DNA of 49,420 nt. Origin: Promethearchaeota archaeon. GTDB taxonomy: Archaea; Asgardarchaeota; Lokiarchaeia; Sigynarchaeales; SOKP01. The stretch is from assembly GCA_013375495.1 (NCBI GenBank), contig JABXKC010000029.1:1-49420 (forward strand). The letters run 5' to 3'. Every line of letters begins with the position of its first letter. Positions within the stretch are counted from its first letter, which is position 1. A program made the translations under genes and the position numbers. The notes under the pieces were generated by a model that was not told the origin of the DNA, searched no databases, and saw only the letters and a list, made by a program, of their open reading frames with translations. This document shows, in pieces, positions 35,329 to 43,385 of the stretch.

Positions 35329-36555
35329 TTGGTCAGAAAAGAAATCACTGCAGCCAAACAATTAAAACAGGTAATGAAAGATTATTATTATGAATTAGAT
35401 GATGCTTCTAAAAGTAATAATAAGAAAGTCGCATGGTGTTCGAGTGTTGGTCCTGCTGAAATTTTGAGAAGTCTAGACTTTAAAGTATTTTTTCCTGAAA
35501 ACCATAGTGCTCTGTTAGGATCTTCAAGAATGGCTACTGACTTAATTCCGTATGCCAATGCTATTGGATATTCACCTGAAATCTGTTCTTACCTTACTGC
35601 TGATATCGGTGCATATTTGAAAAATATAACTCCTCTCTCGAGAGCATATCCAGATATTAAGAGCGTTCCAAAACCCGATATATTGGTTTTTAACACAAAT
35701 CAATGTAGGGAGGTTCAAGACTGGTTTGGTTGGTATGCTAATGAATTCAAGGTTCCGCTAGTAGGTATTTCTACACCTAGAACTGTGGGTGAAATTACAG
35801 AATCACATATAACATTTATAGCGAAACAGATGGAAGAACTTATTCAACAATTAGAGAAAGTTTCGAACATTAAATTTTCTATTGATAATCTTAAAGAGGT
35901 ACTATCACTCTCACGTGAATGTTCTGAACTTTGGAAAGAGGTTTTAGATACAGCAGCTAGTATTCCATCACCTCTTACTTTCTTTGATGGAACTATTCAC
36001 ATGGGGCCAGCTGTAGTTTTAAGGGGAACACAAGAAGCTGTGGATTATTACAAAATTTTATTACCAGAATTACAAGAAAGAATAGAAAACCATATTGGAG
36101 CTGTAGAAGATGAGCGTTTTAGAGTTTATTGGGAAGGGATGCCAATCTGGGGAAGATTGAGACACTATTCTGATTTATTTGCTAATCTTAAAACATGTGT
36201 AGTTGCTTCAACTTATTGTAATAGTTGGATTTTTTCAGCTTTTGATGAAAATGATCCCTTTAGAAGCATGGCAAAAGCATATATTGAGCTTTTTATTGTA
36301 CGTTCGGATGGATTTAAAGAACAATATCTAAAAAAAATGATAGATTTCTTTAAAATTGATGGTATAATCTTTCATGATGCAAAAACCTGTCCACATAATA
36401 CTAACTCTCGGTATGGCATGCCCCAAAGACTTGAAAAAGAAATTGGAGTACCGAATTTAGTAATTAATGGGGATTTAAATGATTTGAGATGTCTTTCAGA
36501 TGAGCAATCAAGAACAAGTATAGAAGCCTTTATTGAACAACTGGAAGAGCGTTAA
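35329..36555 (+). CDS. HgdB/BcrB-like 2-hydroxyacyl-CoA dehydratase or acyl-CoA reductase subunit
   Basis: A 408-residue member of the HgdA/HgdB/BcrB/BcrC family. The N-terminal motif WCSSVGPAEILRSLDFKVFFPE corresponds to the family CxxxPxEil segment, and NQCREVQDWFGWYANEFKVPLVGI and ASTYCNSWIF carry further candidate cluster ligands. The start is TTG, four bases after a G-rich ribosome site. Members normally occur as heterodimers with a second related subunit; none is next to it. Possible roles are a homodimeric dehydratase/reductase, a double-cubane cluster protein, or one half of a complex encoded elsewhere. An HgdC-type activator lies 7 kb downstream. Confidence 0.8.
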   Translation: MVRKEITAAKQLKQVMKDYYYELDDASKSNNKKVAWCSSVGPAEILRSLDFKVFFPENHSALLGSSRMATDLIPYANAIGYSPEICSYLTADIGAYLKNITPLSRAYPDIKSVPKPDILVFNTNQCREVQDWFGWYANEFKVPLVGISTPRTVGEITESHITFIAKQMEELIQQLEKVSNIKFSIDNLKEVLSLSRECSELWKEVLDTAASIPSPLTFFDGTIHMGPAVVLRGTQEAVDYYKILLPELQERIENHIGAVEDERFRVYWEGMPIWGRLRHYSDLFANLKTCVVASTYCNSWIFSAFDENDPFRSMAKAYIELFIVRSDGFKEQYLKKMIDFFKIDGIIFHDAKTCPHNTNSRYGMPQRLEKEIGVPNLVINGDLNDLRCLSDEQSRTSIEAFIEQLEER

Positions 36556-36637
36556 AACGAATTCAGTTTGAGAAAAAAATAAAACATTTTTAAGTAATTA
36601 TAAATAAAAAAATTTGAAAGAAAGAGCGATATAAAAA

Positions 36638-37108
36638 ATGGTTAATAAGATAAAAGCTATTGAAATAAAGAATTATATTGGGAAAGAATTTAGTACAAAA
36701 TGGTATCAAGTTACCCAAGAAGCTATAAATAAATTTGCTGATCTTACACAAGATCACCAGTTTATCCATATCAATCCTGAAAGAGCAAAAAAATCACTTT
36801 ATGGGGAAACAGTCGCTCACGGTTTTTTTGTCTTATCTATGCTTGGTTTCTTTACATTACAAGATGGAGAGAAAGATTCAATGCAATTTTATGTATCAGA
36901 TGCCAAATCAATAGTTAATTATGGATTCGATAAAATAAGATTTATTTCTGCTGTTCCAGTTGGTTCTTATATTCGAGATGTTACTCACATTTCAAAAGTC
37001 GAATTAGTCAAAAGAGGAATGAAATTTACTTCACATCACGTAATTGAAATTAAAGGTCAAGATAAGCCCGCGGTCGTTGCAGATTGGATAAATTTGCTTA
37101 TTTTATAG
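36638..37108 (+). CDS. MaoC-like enoyl-CoA hydratase
   Basis: A 156-residue hot-dog-fold protein. The hydratase dyad D39 and H44 lies in TQDHQFIHINPERA, followed by ETVAHGFFVLSML. It is distinct in sequence from the MaoC protein at 27394, so the two probably act on different enoyl-CoAs. Its position after the HgdB-like gene suggests it hydrates the enoyl-CoA made or used by that enzyme. It is convergent with the unknown gene at 37116. Confidence 0.85.
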   Translation: MVNKIKAIEIKNYIGKEFSTKWYQVTQEAINKFADLTQDHQFIHINPERAKKSLYGETVAHGFFVLSMLGFFTLQDGEKDSMQFYVSDAKSIVNYGFDKIRFISAVPVGSYIRDVTHISKVELVKRGMKFTSHHVIEIKGQDKPAVVADWINLLIL

Positions 37109-37115
37109 AGAAAAT

Positions 37116-37472
37116 TCAGTTGGAAATTATTGTCTTTAGTAAATTTTCTATTTTTGATATTTCTTCTGAGCCTGGGCTTAAAATATATGCTTTCTCTTTA
37201 TCTTTTTCTTGAATTACTATCAAACCAGACATTTTAACTCTATTTTCAATATAACTTTTCTTATTTTTTATAGCTACATTCAAACTTGTAGCTAATTTAT
37301 TATATTGTATTTCACTTATTTCTTTTTTTGTATAATCTCCCCCATTATAGACTCCACTTGAGCTAAAAGATGGCTTCACTGGTATATATTCAATGAGTTC
37401 ATTACTTATAATATATTTATTACCATTTCCATCAAGATAATTATAAATTTTTAGAGTAGATTTCGGATCCAT
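37116..37472 (-). CDS. Hypothetical protein (118 aa) downstream of MoaD-like gene
   Basis: A 118-residue soluble protein with no recognised domain. It has a beta-rich N-terminus (TLKIYNYLDGNGNKYIISNELIEYIPVKP), a Gly/Ser-rich turn (SFSSSGVYNGGDYTKKE) and a helical C-terminus. It begins 32 bases after the MoaD-like gene on the same strand, so it may act in the same sulfur-transfer or tungstopterin step, but nothing in the sequence shows this. Confidence 0.5.
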   Translation of the reverse strand: MDPKSTLKIYNYLDGNGNKYIISNELIEYIPVKPSFSSSGVYNGGDYTKKEISEIQYNKLATSLNVAIKNKKSYIENRVKMSGLIVIQEKDKEKAYILSPGSEEISKIENLLKTIISN

Positions 37473-37504
37473 TTTATTTATCTCTTTTATTATTAAAAAT
37501 AGAA

Positions 37505-37786
37505 TTATCCCCCAACAAGAGGAGGTGAGATAACAATTTCATCTCCATCCTTCAATTTTGTTTTTAATTCTTCCAGAAACATATAATTTCTTCCATTCAC
37601 TAATATAACAATATGAGACTCTAACCTTCCTCGTGGAGTTAAAAAATTTTTTCTAATTTTCTTTCCATGCTCATGCATGAATTGATCTATTACATCACCT
37701 AGTATCTCCACATTCGAATAATCAATCTCTGTTAATCCAACATCAGTTGAGAATATTGTCATCAATTTCAGAGTGACATTTGCCAT
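37505..37786 (-). CDS. MoaD/ThiS-family sulfur carrier
   Basis: A 93-residue ubiquitin-fold protein ending in VGG. The C-terminal Gly-Gly is the site of adenylation and thiocarboxylation. The DEIVISPPLVGG tail and the VNGRNYMFLEELKTKLKDG segment are typical of MoaD. It probably supplies sulfur for the dithiolene of molybdo- or tungstopterin. Its closeness to a tungsten aldehyde oxidoreductase gene fits this. Use in ubiquitin-like protein tagging is an alternative for archaeal carriers of this fold. Confidence 0.85.
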   Translation of the reverse strand: MANVTLKLMTIFSTDVGLTEIDYSNVEILGDVIDQFMHEHGKKIRKNFLTPRGRLESHIVILVNGRNYMFLEELKTKLKDGDEIVISPPLVGG

Positions 37787-37935
37787 TAAATCTTTAATAT
37801 AATGATGGTGTTAAAAATTTTATCTTATAAAATTATAAAGATTAATAACAAGGTTAAAAATGTTTTAATCTATTCTTAAAACAATAGATATCTTTGTTTA
37901 ATATATAAGTCACCTTTTAAAATCATGTGACGTGA

Positions 37936-39486
37936 ATGGATTCTAAAAATAGAATTACTGAACAATTGAAGCGGATTGTAAAAGAAGATAGAGTTTTAAC
38001 AGATTTAGAAGACCGTTATGTCTATTCTTTTGAAAAAATTTTTCTTGATAGATTTGATATACAACCTGATATTATTGTTAGAGTCTCTTCTTTGAAGGAA
38101 GAAAACGAAGTAAAAAGATTCATTGAAAAAGAATACGCTATTTTAATTGAAAGGGGTAAAATTCTGTCACATATTGGAAATAAATCTTCTAAAAATTTAG
38201 TTTTATTAGATAATGTGGAGATTCCTACACTTAAAAATTGTATCGATGAGATCGGAAAAAAGGATGGAAGTATTACAAAATTTGATAAATTTGATATAAA
38301 AGGGTATGGAACTTATAGAAATCTTACGTTAGCAGTACAAAATTTATTTTTAGGAAAAACTCTAACTAAATGCCAGCAGTGTACTACATGCAGTGGTTAT
38401 TGTACAGTAAGTCCTTCTTTTAATGGAGTCGAATCATGGTCTTCGAAGGGAAGAATGCTTATTACCAGAGGAATTATGAAAGGTGATTTAACATTTTCAG
38501 ACAAGATTGTGGATATATTATATAGTTGTACAAAATGTGGACTTTGTTATGCTCAATGTTTTCAAGATTTAGAGTTTCATGAAGCCATACTTTATTTAAG
38601 GCATAAAATAGCTGAAAAAAATATGGTACCGCAGATTTTTCATACGGCAGCTAACAATATTTTTGAACACGGAGATCCTACTGGAATACCTACTAATCGG
38701 CGTCTTTCACGAGTAAAAAACATTTCTAATTTGAATTTACCAGAAAAAGCAAATACTCTCTGTTGGTTAGGGTGTACTGTTGCAACACGAACTCCTAAAA
38801 CAGCTGGAGCTTTTATTAATATATTAAATCGAAGTAGTACTGAATTTACAATGTTAGGGGATAAAGAAGGATGCTGTGGTTATGTATTAATTTCAACTGG
38901 ACTATGGAAAGAAGCTAAAAAAGTTGCGACTGATACTATTGAAAGGATTGAAAAAACTAAGGCTCAAACTTTAGTAACACCTTGTTCTGGTTGCTACTAT
39001 ACCTTCAAGAGGCTTTATCCTGAAATCCTTGATATTAATATGCCTTGTGAAATCCTCCATACTTCTCAATTTCTTGAAAAAAAGATTAAAACTGAGGAAA
39101 TTAACCTTAAACCTTTAGATTTAAATGTAACTTATCATGACCCATGTTCACTTGGAAGACATAGTAACGTCTATGATCCACCTCGTAATGTATTAAAAGC
39201 AATACCTGATCTTAATCTTGTTGAGATGCCATTGAATAGAAATTGTGCACGATGCTGCGGAGGTGGAGGTGGACTTTGGACATTTAACAATGAAGTAAGT
39301 TTAGAATCAACTCAAACAAGGTTAATAGAAGATTTAATCCCTATAAATGTTAACATTCTAACGACAGCTTGTCCACAATGCCAGTTAAACTTCCGTTTTG
39401 CTTCTCAGAAGAAAACTTTTGCTGATAGATCATTAAAAATCTATGATATTACAGAATTGTTTGAATTAGCAATGCAATTTGAATAA
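37936..39486 (+). CDS. HdrD/GlpC-like iron-sulfur oxidoreductase with vestigial GlcD N-terminus
   Basis: A 516-residue protein. Two [4Fe-4S] motifs are at C146-x2-C-x2-C-x3-C (CQQCTTCSGYC) and C198 (CTKCGLCYAQC). Two CCG domains follow (EGCCGYV near residue 312 and CARCCGGGG near residue 437, each with an upstream Cys and a downstream CxxC). CCG domains bind noncubane clusters or pass electrons to flavoproteins. Residues 1-60 (RIVKEDRVLTDLEDRYVYSF ... PDIIVRVSS) look like the first strands of a GlcD-type FAD domain, but the FAD-binding GGGT loop is missing. It may donate to or accept from the aldehyde oxidoreductase or ferredoxin-type protein encoded next. Confidence 0.8.
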   Translation: MDSKNRITEQLKRIVKEDRVLTDLEDRYVYSFEKIFLDRFDIQPDIIVRVSSLKEENEVKRFIEKEYAILIERGKILSHIGNKSSKNLVLLDNVEIPTLKNCIDEIGKKDGSITKFDKFDIKGYGTYRNLTLAVQNLFLGKTLTKCQQCTTCSGYCTVSPSFNGVESWSSKGRMLITRGIMKGDLTFSDKIVDILYSCTKCGLCYAQCFQDLEFHEAILYLRHKIAEKNMVPQIFHTAANNIFEHGDPTGIPTNRRLSRVKNISNLNLPEKANTLCWLGCTVATRTPKTAGAFINILNRSSTEFTMLGDKEGCCGYVLISTGLWKEAKKVATDTIERIEKTKAQTLVTPCSGCYYTFKRLYPEILDINMPCEILHTSQFLEKKIKTEEINLKPLDLNVTYHDPCSLGRHSNVYDPPRNVLKAIPDLNLVEMPLNRNCARCCGGGGGLWTFNNEVSLESTQTRLIEDLIPINVNILTTACPQCQLNFRFASQKKTFADRSLKIYDITELFELAMQFE

Positions 39487-39493
39487 TCTGACC

Positions 39494-39649
39494 TTATTTT
39501 GCCAAACCTCGAACCTTTGGTTGGCCTGGCCATGGCCAAGAGATTCTATATTTTATATTACAGTGAGGACAAGTAGCTTCTTTTGCATTTGGTTGAACTG
39601 GAAAGCGTTCGAGACAATTCATACACCTACATTTAGTCTCTTCACTCAT
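39494..39649 (-). CDS. 51-residue zinc-ribbon protein
   Basis: A small gene on the minus strand between the HdrD-like and aldehyde oxidoreductase genes. It starts with ATG at 39649. The zinc site is CRCMNC (residues 7-12) and CPHC (residues 27-30), followed by the tail KYRISWPWPGQPKVRG. Such mini zinc ribbons are easily missed in annotation. Convergent with the HdrD-like gene by seven bases. It may be a stand-alone nucleic-acid or metal-delivery protein; function unknown. Confidence 0.6.
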   Translation of the reverse strand: MSEETKCRCMNCLERFPVQPNAKEATCPHCNIKYRISWPWPGQPKVRGLAK

Positions 39650-39984
39650 TGTGAATCACTTCTTTATATGAAATATTAAGCTAGTTTAATAGTATTTTAG
39701 GATTTAATAAAAGTTATGATGATTTCTTAATTATTAAATTGTTGTTTTACGGGTTCTATTATATTATTTTAGAGTAATTTACTACTTATTAGTTTTTGTT
39801 GAAATATTTAAATCTAATGGATAATTTAAATAAAAAGTAAAAATTTTTAATTTTGCAAGTGAATACTAGTATTAAAATTGCTTCTGAGTTCAATTCTGTA
39901 GCATAAGTGGGTACATATTCCCATCGCACTGAAAAGCATAGTGATTTGCGATTAAACATTATCAAGAGGTAAGGGTGGAAAATT
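39650..39984 (+). promoter_or_regulatory. Promoter and long structured leader of the aldehyde oxidoreductase operon
   Basis: 335 bases without a gene. A TATA box GAAATATTTAAATC (39801-39814) predicts a transcript start near 39838, leaving a leader of about 147 bases. Within it, AATACTAGTATT (39862-39873) is a perfect palindrome inside a larger AATTTT/AAAATT stem. A GTGGG...CCC hairpin (39907-39922) follows, then nested CGCA/TGCG and CACT/AGTG stems (39925-39950). This part is clearly richer in GC than its surroundings. It could be a cis-acting RNA, for example sensing tungsten, molybdopterin or a substrate, but no known riboswitch consensus was matched. Confidence 0.4.
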
Positions 39985-41874
39985 ATAGTTTGGAATAAAG
40001 AGATTGCCTATATTGATTTATCTACTGGAGAAATAACAAAAAAACAGATTCCAAAATCAATACGAGAAAGATTTTTGGGTGGTAGAGGTATAAATATGTA
40101 TCTTCTATACAATCACCTCTCACCTGGAATTGATCCTTTAAGCCCTGAGAATATTTTGCTCATAGGTGCTGGTTTGCTCACTGGAATTCCCGCTATGGGT
40201 AGTGGAAGATGTGATATCGCTGCAAAATCTCCCATAACTGGTGCAATTGGAGATTCAAACGTTGGAGGGTTCTTCGCTCCAGAAATGAGAATGGCGGGAT
40301 TTGATCATCTGGTGATAACAGGAAAAGCTGAGAAGCCTAGTTATCTTTGGATACATGATGGAGAAATAGAAATATTAGATGCTAATCATCTATGGGGAAA
40401 GGATACATTTGAAACACAAACCATGATCCGTTCAGATCATGGAGATGAAGAAATTAAATCATTAGTAATAGGTAAAGCTGGAGAAAATCTTGTACGTTTT
40501 GCTAATGTAAGAACGGGTATGAAAAACTCTGCTGGACGAACTGGTATGGGCTGTGTTATGGGCTCAAAGAATTTAAAGGCAATAGCTGCTCGAGGAACGA
40601 TGGATATTGAATTTGCTTACCCAGAGGATTTATTACCATATTGTAAAGAAATCATCGATATGGTCATGAAGAATCGATATTCAAGGGCGGCATCAAAATG
40701 GGGAACACTCATAATTTATAGTACTACAAATACAACAGGCTTAATTCGAACAAGAAACTTTCAATTAAATCAGTTAGAGCAAGGTTGGGATATTGAACCG
40801 GAAGAAATGGATAAGTATACTATTGGAATGTCGGGTTGTTATGGATGCCCCGTGAGTTGCCGTCATCGTTATACATTAAAAGAAGGTTCTTTTGCCCCCA
40901 TTTTTGCGGAAGGTCCAGAATATACTTCTTTAGGCGCATTTGGCACGATGGTTGATTGTAAAAAAATGGAAACTGTTCTTACAGCTAACCATCTTGTTAA
41001 TAAGTATGGCTTAGATACTTTAGAAACTGGAGGTCTCATCGCTTGGGCTATGGAACTTTATGAGAAAGGAATACTCACGGAAAAACTGACAGATGGATTA
41101 AAGCTTGAGTGGGGTAATGAAGAAGTTCTCTATGAACTAATTAGAAAAATAACCTATCGTGAGGGTTTTGGTGATATACTGGCTGATGGATTTAAGATCG
41201 CAATTCCTAAGATAGGAGAGGAATCTAGGTATTATGCAATAGAAGTAAAAGGTATGAGTAATTTACATTCAGATGAACGTCCAACACCAAGCTTAGCATT
41301 AGGTATTACTACCTCAACACGAGGAGCTGATCATTTGAGAGGAAGACCAGCCATAGATCTGTATGGATTGCCAGAAGATTTTTTGGAGGAAATATATGGA
41401 GGAAAAATGTCTTCGGATTATAGATCCTATGAAGGAAAGAGTCGTATGGTTTGGTGGCAAGAGCTCTTGTATGCAGTTACAGATTCAATTGGAACATGTA
41501 AATTTCAAACGGTCTTTTTAGCTGTTCATGCTCCAAAATGGGAGGAATTCTCAAAATTAATCTATTTAGTTTCTGGGATGCAGTTTTCAGTTTCTCAACT
41601 TATGGAGATAGGTGAAAGAATTTACACTCTCGAAAGAATGTTTAATATAAGAGAAGGTTTTTCAAGAAAAGACGATATTTTACCAGATCGTTATTTTGAA
41701 GAACCGACTCCTATAGGACTTCCACGAGTTAAAGGAAGAAAAATCGATAGAGTGAAATTTGAAAAAATGCTCGATGAGTATTATAATCTACATGGGTGGG
41801 ATAACAATGGAGTTCCTACTGAAAAAATTCTCCAAAAACTTGGAATTGAAAACGAACCAACTCAAATTATATAA
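39985..41874 (+). CDS. Tungsten-containing aldehyde:ferredoxin oxidoreductase family enzyme
   Basis: About 629 residues. The [4Fe-4S] ligands C285, C288, C292 (GCYGCPVSC) and C505 (GTCKFQ) match the AOR pattern, and numbering from ATA 39985 puts them within a few residues, up to 11, of Pyrococcus AOR. The active-site pair seen in AOR is also kept as E312 (GPEYTS) and H450 (RGADHLRG). It oxidises an aldehyde to the acid, or runs in reverse, using ferredoxin-level electrons. The N-terminal strands EIAYIDLSTGEITKKQIP lie upstream of the first TTG (40075). No ATG, GTG or TTG precedes them after the TAA at 39970, so ATA 39985 or ATT 39982 is the probable start. AorB or BamB-like roles are both conceivable; the kept Glu/His favours an aldehyde oxidoreductase. 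Confidence 0.85.
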   Translation: MVWNKEIAYIDLSTGEITKKQIPKSIRERFLGGRGINMYLLYNHLSPGIDPLSPENILLIGAGLLTGIPAMGSGRCDIAAKSPITGAIGDSNVGGFFAPEMRMAGFDHLVITGKAEKPSYLWIHDGEIEILDANHLWGKDTFETQTMIRSDHGDEEIKSLVIGKAGENLVRFANVRTGMKNSAGRTGMGCVMGSKNLKAIAARGTMDIEFAYPEDLLPYCKEIIDMVMKNRYSRAASKWGTLIIYSTTNTTGLIRTRNFQLNQLEQGWDIEPEEMDKYTIGMSGCYGCPVSCRHRYTLKEGSFAPIFAEGPEYTSLGAFGTMVDCKKMETVLTANHLVNKYGLDTLETGGLIAWAMELYEKGILTEKLTDGLKLEWGNEEVLYELIRKITYREGFGDILADGFKIAIPKIGEESRYYAIEVKGMSNLHSDERPTPSLALGITTSTRGADHLRGRPAIDLYGLPEDFLEEIYGGKMSSDYRSYEGKSRMVWWQELLYAVTDSIGTCKFQTVFLAVHAPKWEEFSKLIYLVSGMQFSVSQLMEIGERIYTLERMFNIREGFSRKDDILPDRYFEEPTPIGLPRVKGRKIDRVKFEKMLDEYYNLHGWDNNGVPTEKILQKLGIENEPTQII

Positions 41875-41890
41875 AATCGAGGGATATTGA

Positions 41891-42379
41891 ATGCAAAAAA
41901 TATTATTTGTCGATCCGGAAAAATGTACTGGATGCAGATTATGTGAAAATGTATGTTCTCTCTATCATGAAAAAGTTAGTAATCCCTCTCGAGCAAGAAT
42001 TCATATTGTAAAATGGGAAAATGTTGGATTATATGTACCAATGATTTGTCAACATTGTGAAACACCCATTTGTGTAACAGTTTGCCCCATGGGTGCTGTA
42101 AGTAGAAATGAGAAAACAGGGGCAGTAATTATAGATAAAGATCTATGTGTAGGATGTAAATTTTGCGTAATGTTCTGTCCACTTGGTGGAGTAGGAATTG
42201 ATAAGAATAGAAAGATTTTAAAATGTGATCTTTGTGAGGGTGACCCTTTATGTGTTAAATTTTGCATTCCAAATGCACTTCAATACATAGATGCAAATGC
42301 TATAAACCTAAAAAAGAGAAGAATAGCAGCAGAGAAATTATCAGAATTAATGAAAAAATTGTTAGAGGTATCAATATAA
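41891..42379 (+). CDS. Four-cluster [4Fe-4S] electron-transfer subunit (AorA/BamC-like)
   Basis: A 162-residue iron-sulfur protein with sixteen Cys in four motifs: CTGCRLCENVC, CQHCETPICVTVCP, CVGCKFCVMFCP and CDLCEGDPLCVKFC. This is the arrangement of HycB/DmsB-like subunits and of the small subunits AorA of multi-subunit aldehyde oxidoreductases and BamC of class II benzoyl-CoA reductase. It begins 16 bases after the tungsten enzyme gene, so it is almost certainly its partner and wires it to a further redox protein. Confidence 0.85.
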   Translation: MQKILFVDPEKCTGCRLCENVCSLYHEKVSNPSRARIHIVKWENVGLYVPMICQHCETPICVTVCPMGAVSRNEKTGAVIIDKDLCVGCKFCVMFCPLGGVGIDKNRKILKCDLCEGDPLCVKFCIPNALQYIDANAINLKKRRIAAEKLSELMKKLLEVSI

Positions 42380-42412
42380 AGATTTTTTATGAATATTTAA
42401 AAGGGATTAAAT

Positions 42413-43360
42413 ATGGTGGAAAAATTTAAATTTGGAATAATTGGTGTTGGTCCAACTGGTGGAATTTTAGCAGCTCATCTTGCTAAGGCAGGACACAATG
42501 TGGTTCTTGTTGATATTAATAAGAGTCATATGGATAAGATAAAAAAGAATGGATTAACATTGACAAACCTCGAAACTTTCAATGTAAAATTCCCAAATGA
42601 AAATATTTGTTATTCGATAGAAGAGTTGGAAAATAAGGAAGTAGATACTTTATTTATCGCTGTGAAAGCATCTCATCTCGAAGAAATTTTGCCACAAATT
42701 AAAAAAGTTGTGGAACCTAACACAACTTTAATTAGTTTACAAAATGGGTTTGATACAGAGGAACTTATTGCAGAGTATGTAGGAGAAGAAAATACGATTC
42801 GTATTGTTATCAACTATGCTGGCAATATTTTAGAGGATGGTGTTATAAGAATGTCATTCTTTAATCCCCCAAACTATTTGGGTGTAATATCAGTAAAAGC
42901 TGAAGAAAAGGCCAAAAAGTTGGCAGAAATAATCAGTTTAGCTGAATTAGAAACTCTTTATACTCCAGATATAAAGAAATTTGAATGGACAAAATGTATA
43001 CTCAATACAATAAGTCCCGTATGTGTTACCACGAGAACAACGATGAAACAAACAATGGGATTTCCGGAAACAAGAAAAATTTGTAGAGAAATACTACGTG
43101 AGGGAATAGAGGTTGCACGAGCACGTGGTATTAACTTCGAACCAAATTTTTTAGATAAAGGTATGGGTTATCTGGATAAAGCTGGTCACCACAGAGTTTC
43201 AATGGAAGCAGATATCAATGCGGGCAATCCATCAGAAATAGGATTTCTTAATGGAAAAATAGTTGAATATGGAGAACTCGAAGGAATACCAACACCATAT
43301 AATAAATTATTTGTATCCTTAATTAGAGGATGTGAATTACCTCCTATAAATCGTGATTAA
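42413..43360 (+). CDS. PanE/ApbA-family 2-oxoacid reductase
   Basis: A 315-residue ketopantoate reductase-like protein. The NAD(P) motif GVGPTG is at residues 11-16, and the catalytic lysine region EWTKCILNTISPVC and the C-terminal helical domain are typical. In pantothenate synthesis the family reduces ketopantoate; relatives are also known as (R)-2-hydroxyacid dehydrogenases. Here it lies between the AOR partner and an HgdC-type activator with gaps of 33 and 25 bases. This favours a role making an (R)-2-hydroxyacid for 2-hydroxyacyl-CoA dehydration over vitamin synthesis; that is inference. Confidence 0.8.
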   Translation: MVEKFKFGIIGVGPTGGILAAHLAKAGHNVVLVDINKSHMDKIKKNGLTLTNLETFNVKFPNENICYSIEELENKEVDTLFIAVKASHLEEILPQIKKVVEPNTTLISLQNGFDTEELIAEYVGEENTIRIVINYAGNILEDGVIRMSFFNPPNYLGVISVKAEEKAKKLAEIISLAELETLYTPDIKKFEWTKCILNTISPVCVTTRTTMKQTMGFPETRKICREILREGIEVARARGINFEPNFLDKGMGYLDKAGHHRVSMEADINAGNPSEIGFLNGKIVEYGELEGIPTPYNKLFVSLIRGCELPPINRD

Positions 43361-43385
43361 TTTATAATTTGATTACTGTGAAATT

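Noticed and set aside
39880..39900. GTTCAATTC-like sequence as a tRNA T-loop
   Set aside because: The flanking bases do not pair as a T stem, and no acceptor or anticodon stem could be drawn around it.
39985..41874. Calling the AOR a BamB-type benzoyl-CoA reductase subunit
   Set aside because: The Glu and His of aldehyde oxidoreductase are retained, and the other Bam genes (HdrA-, NuoEFG-like) are absent.
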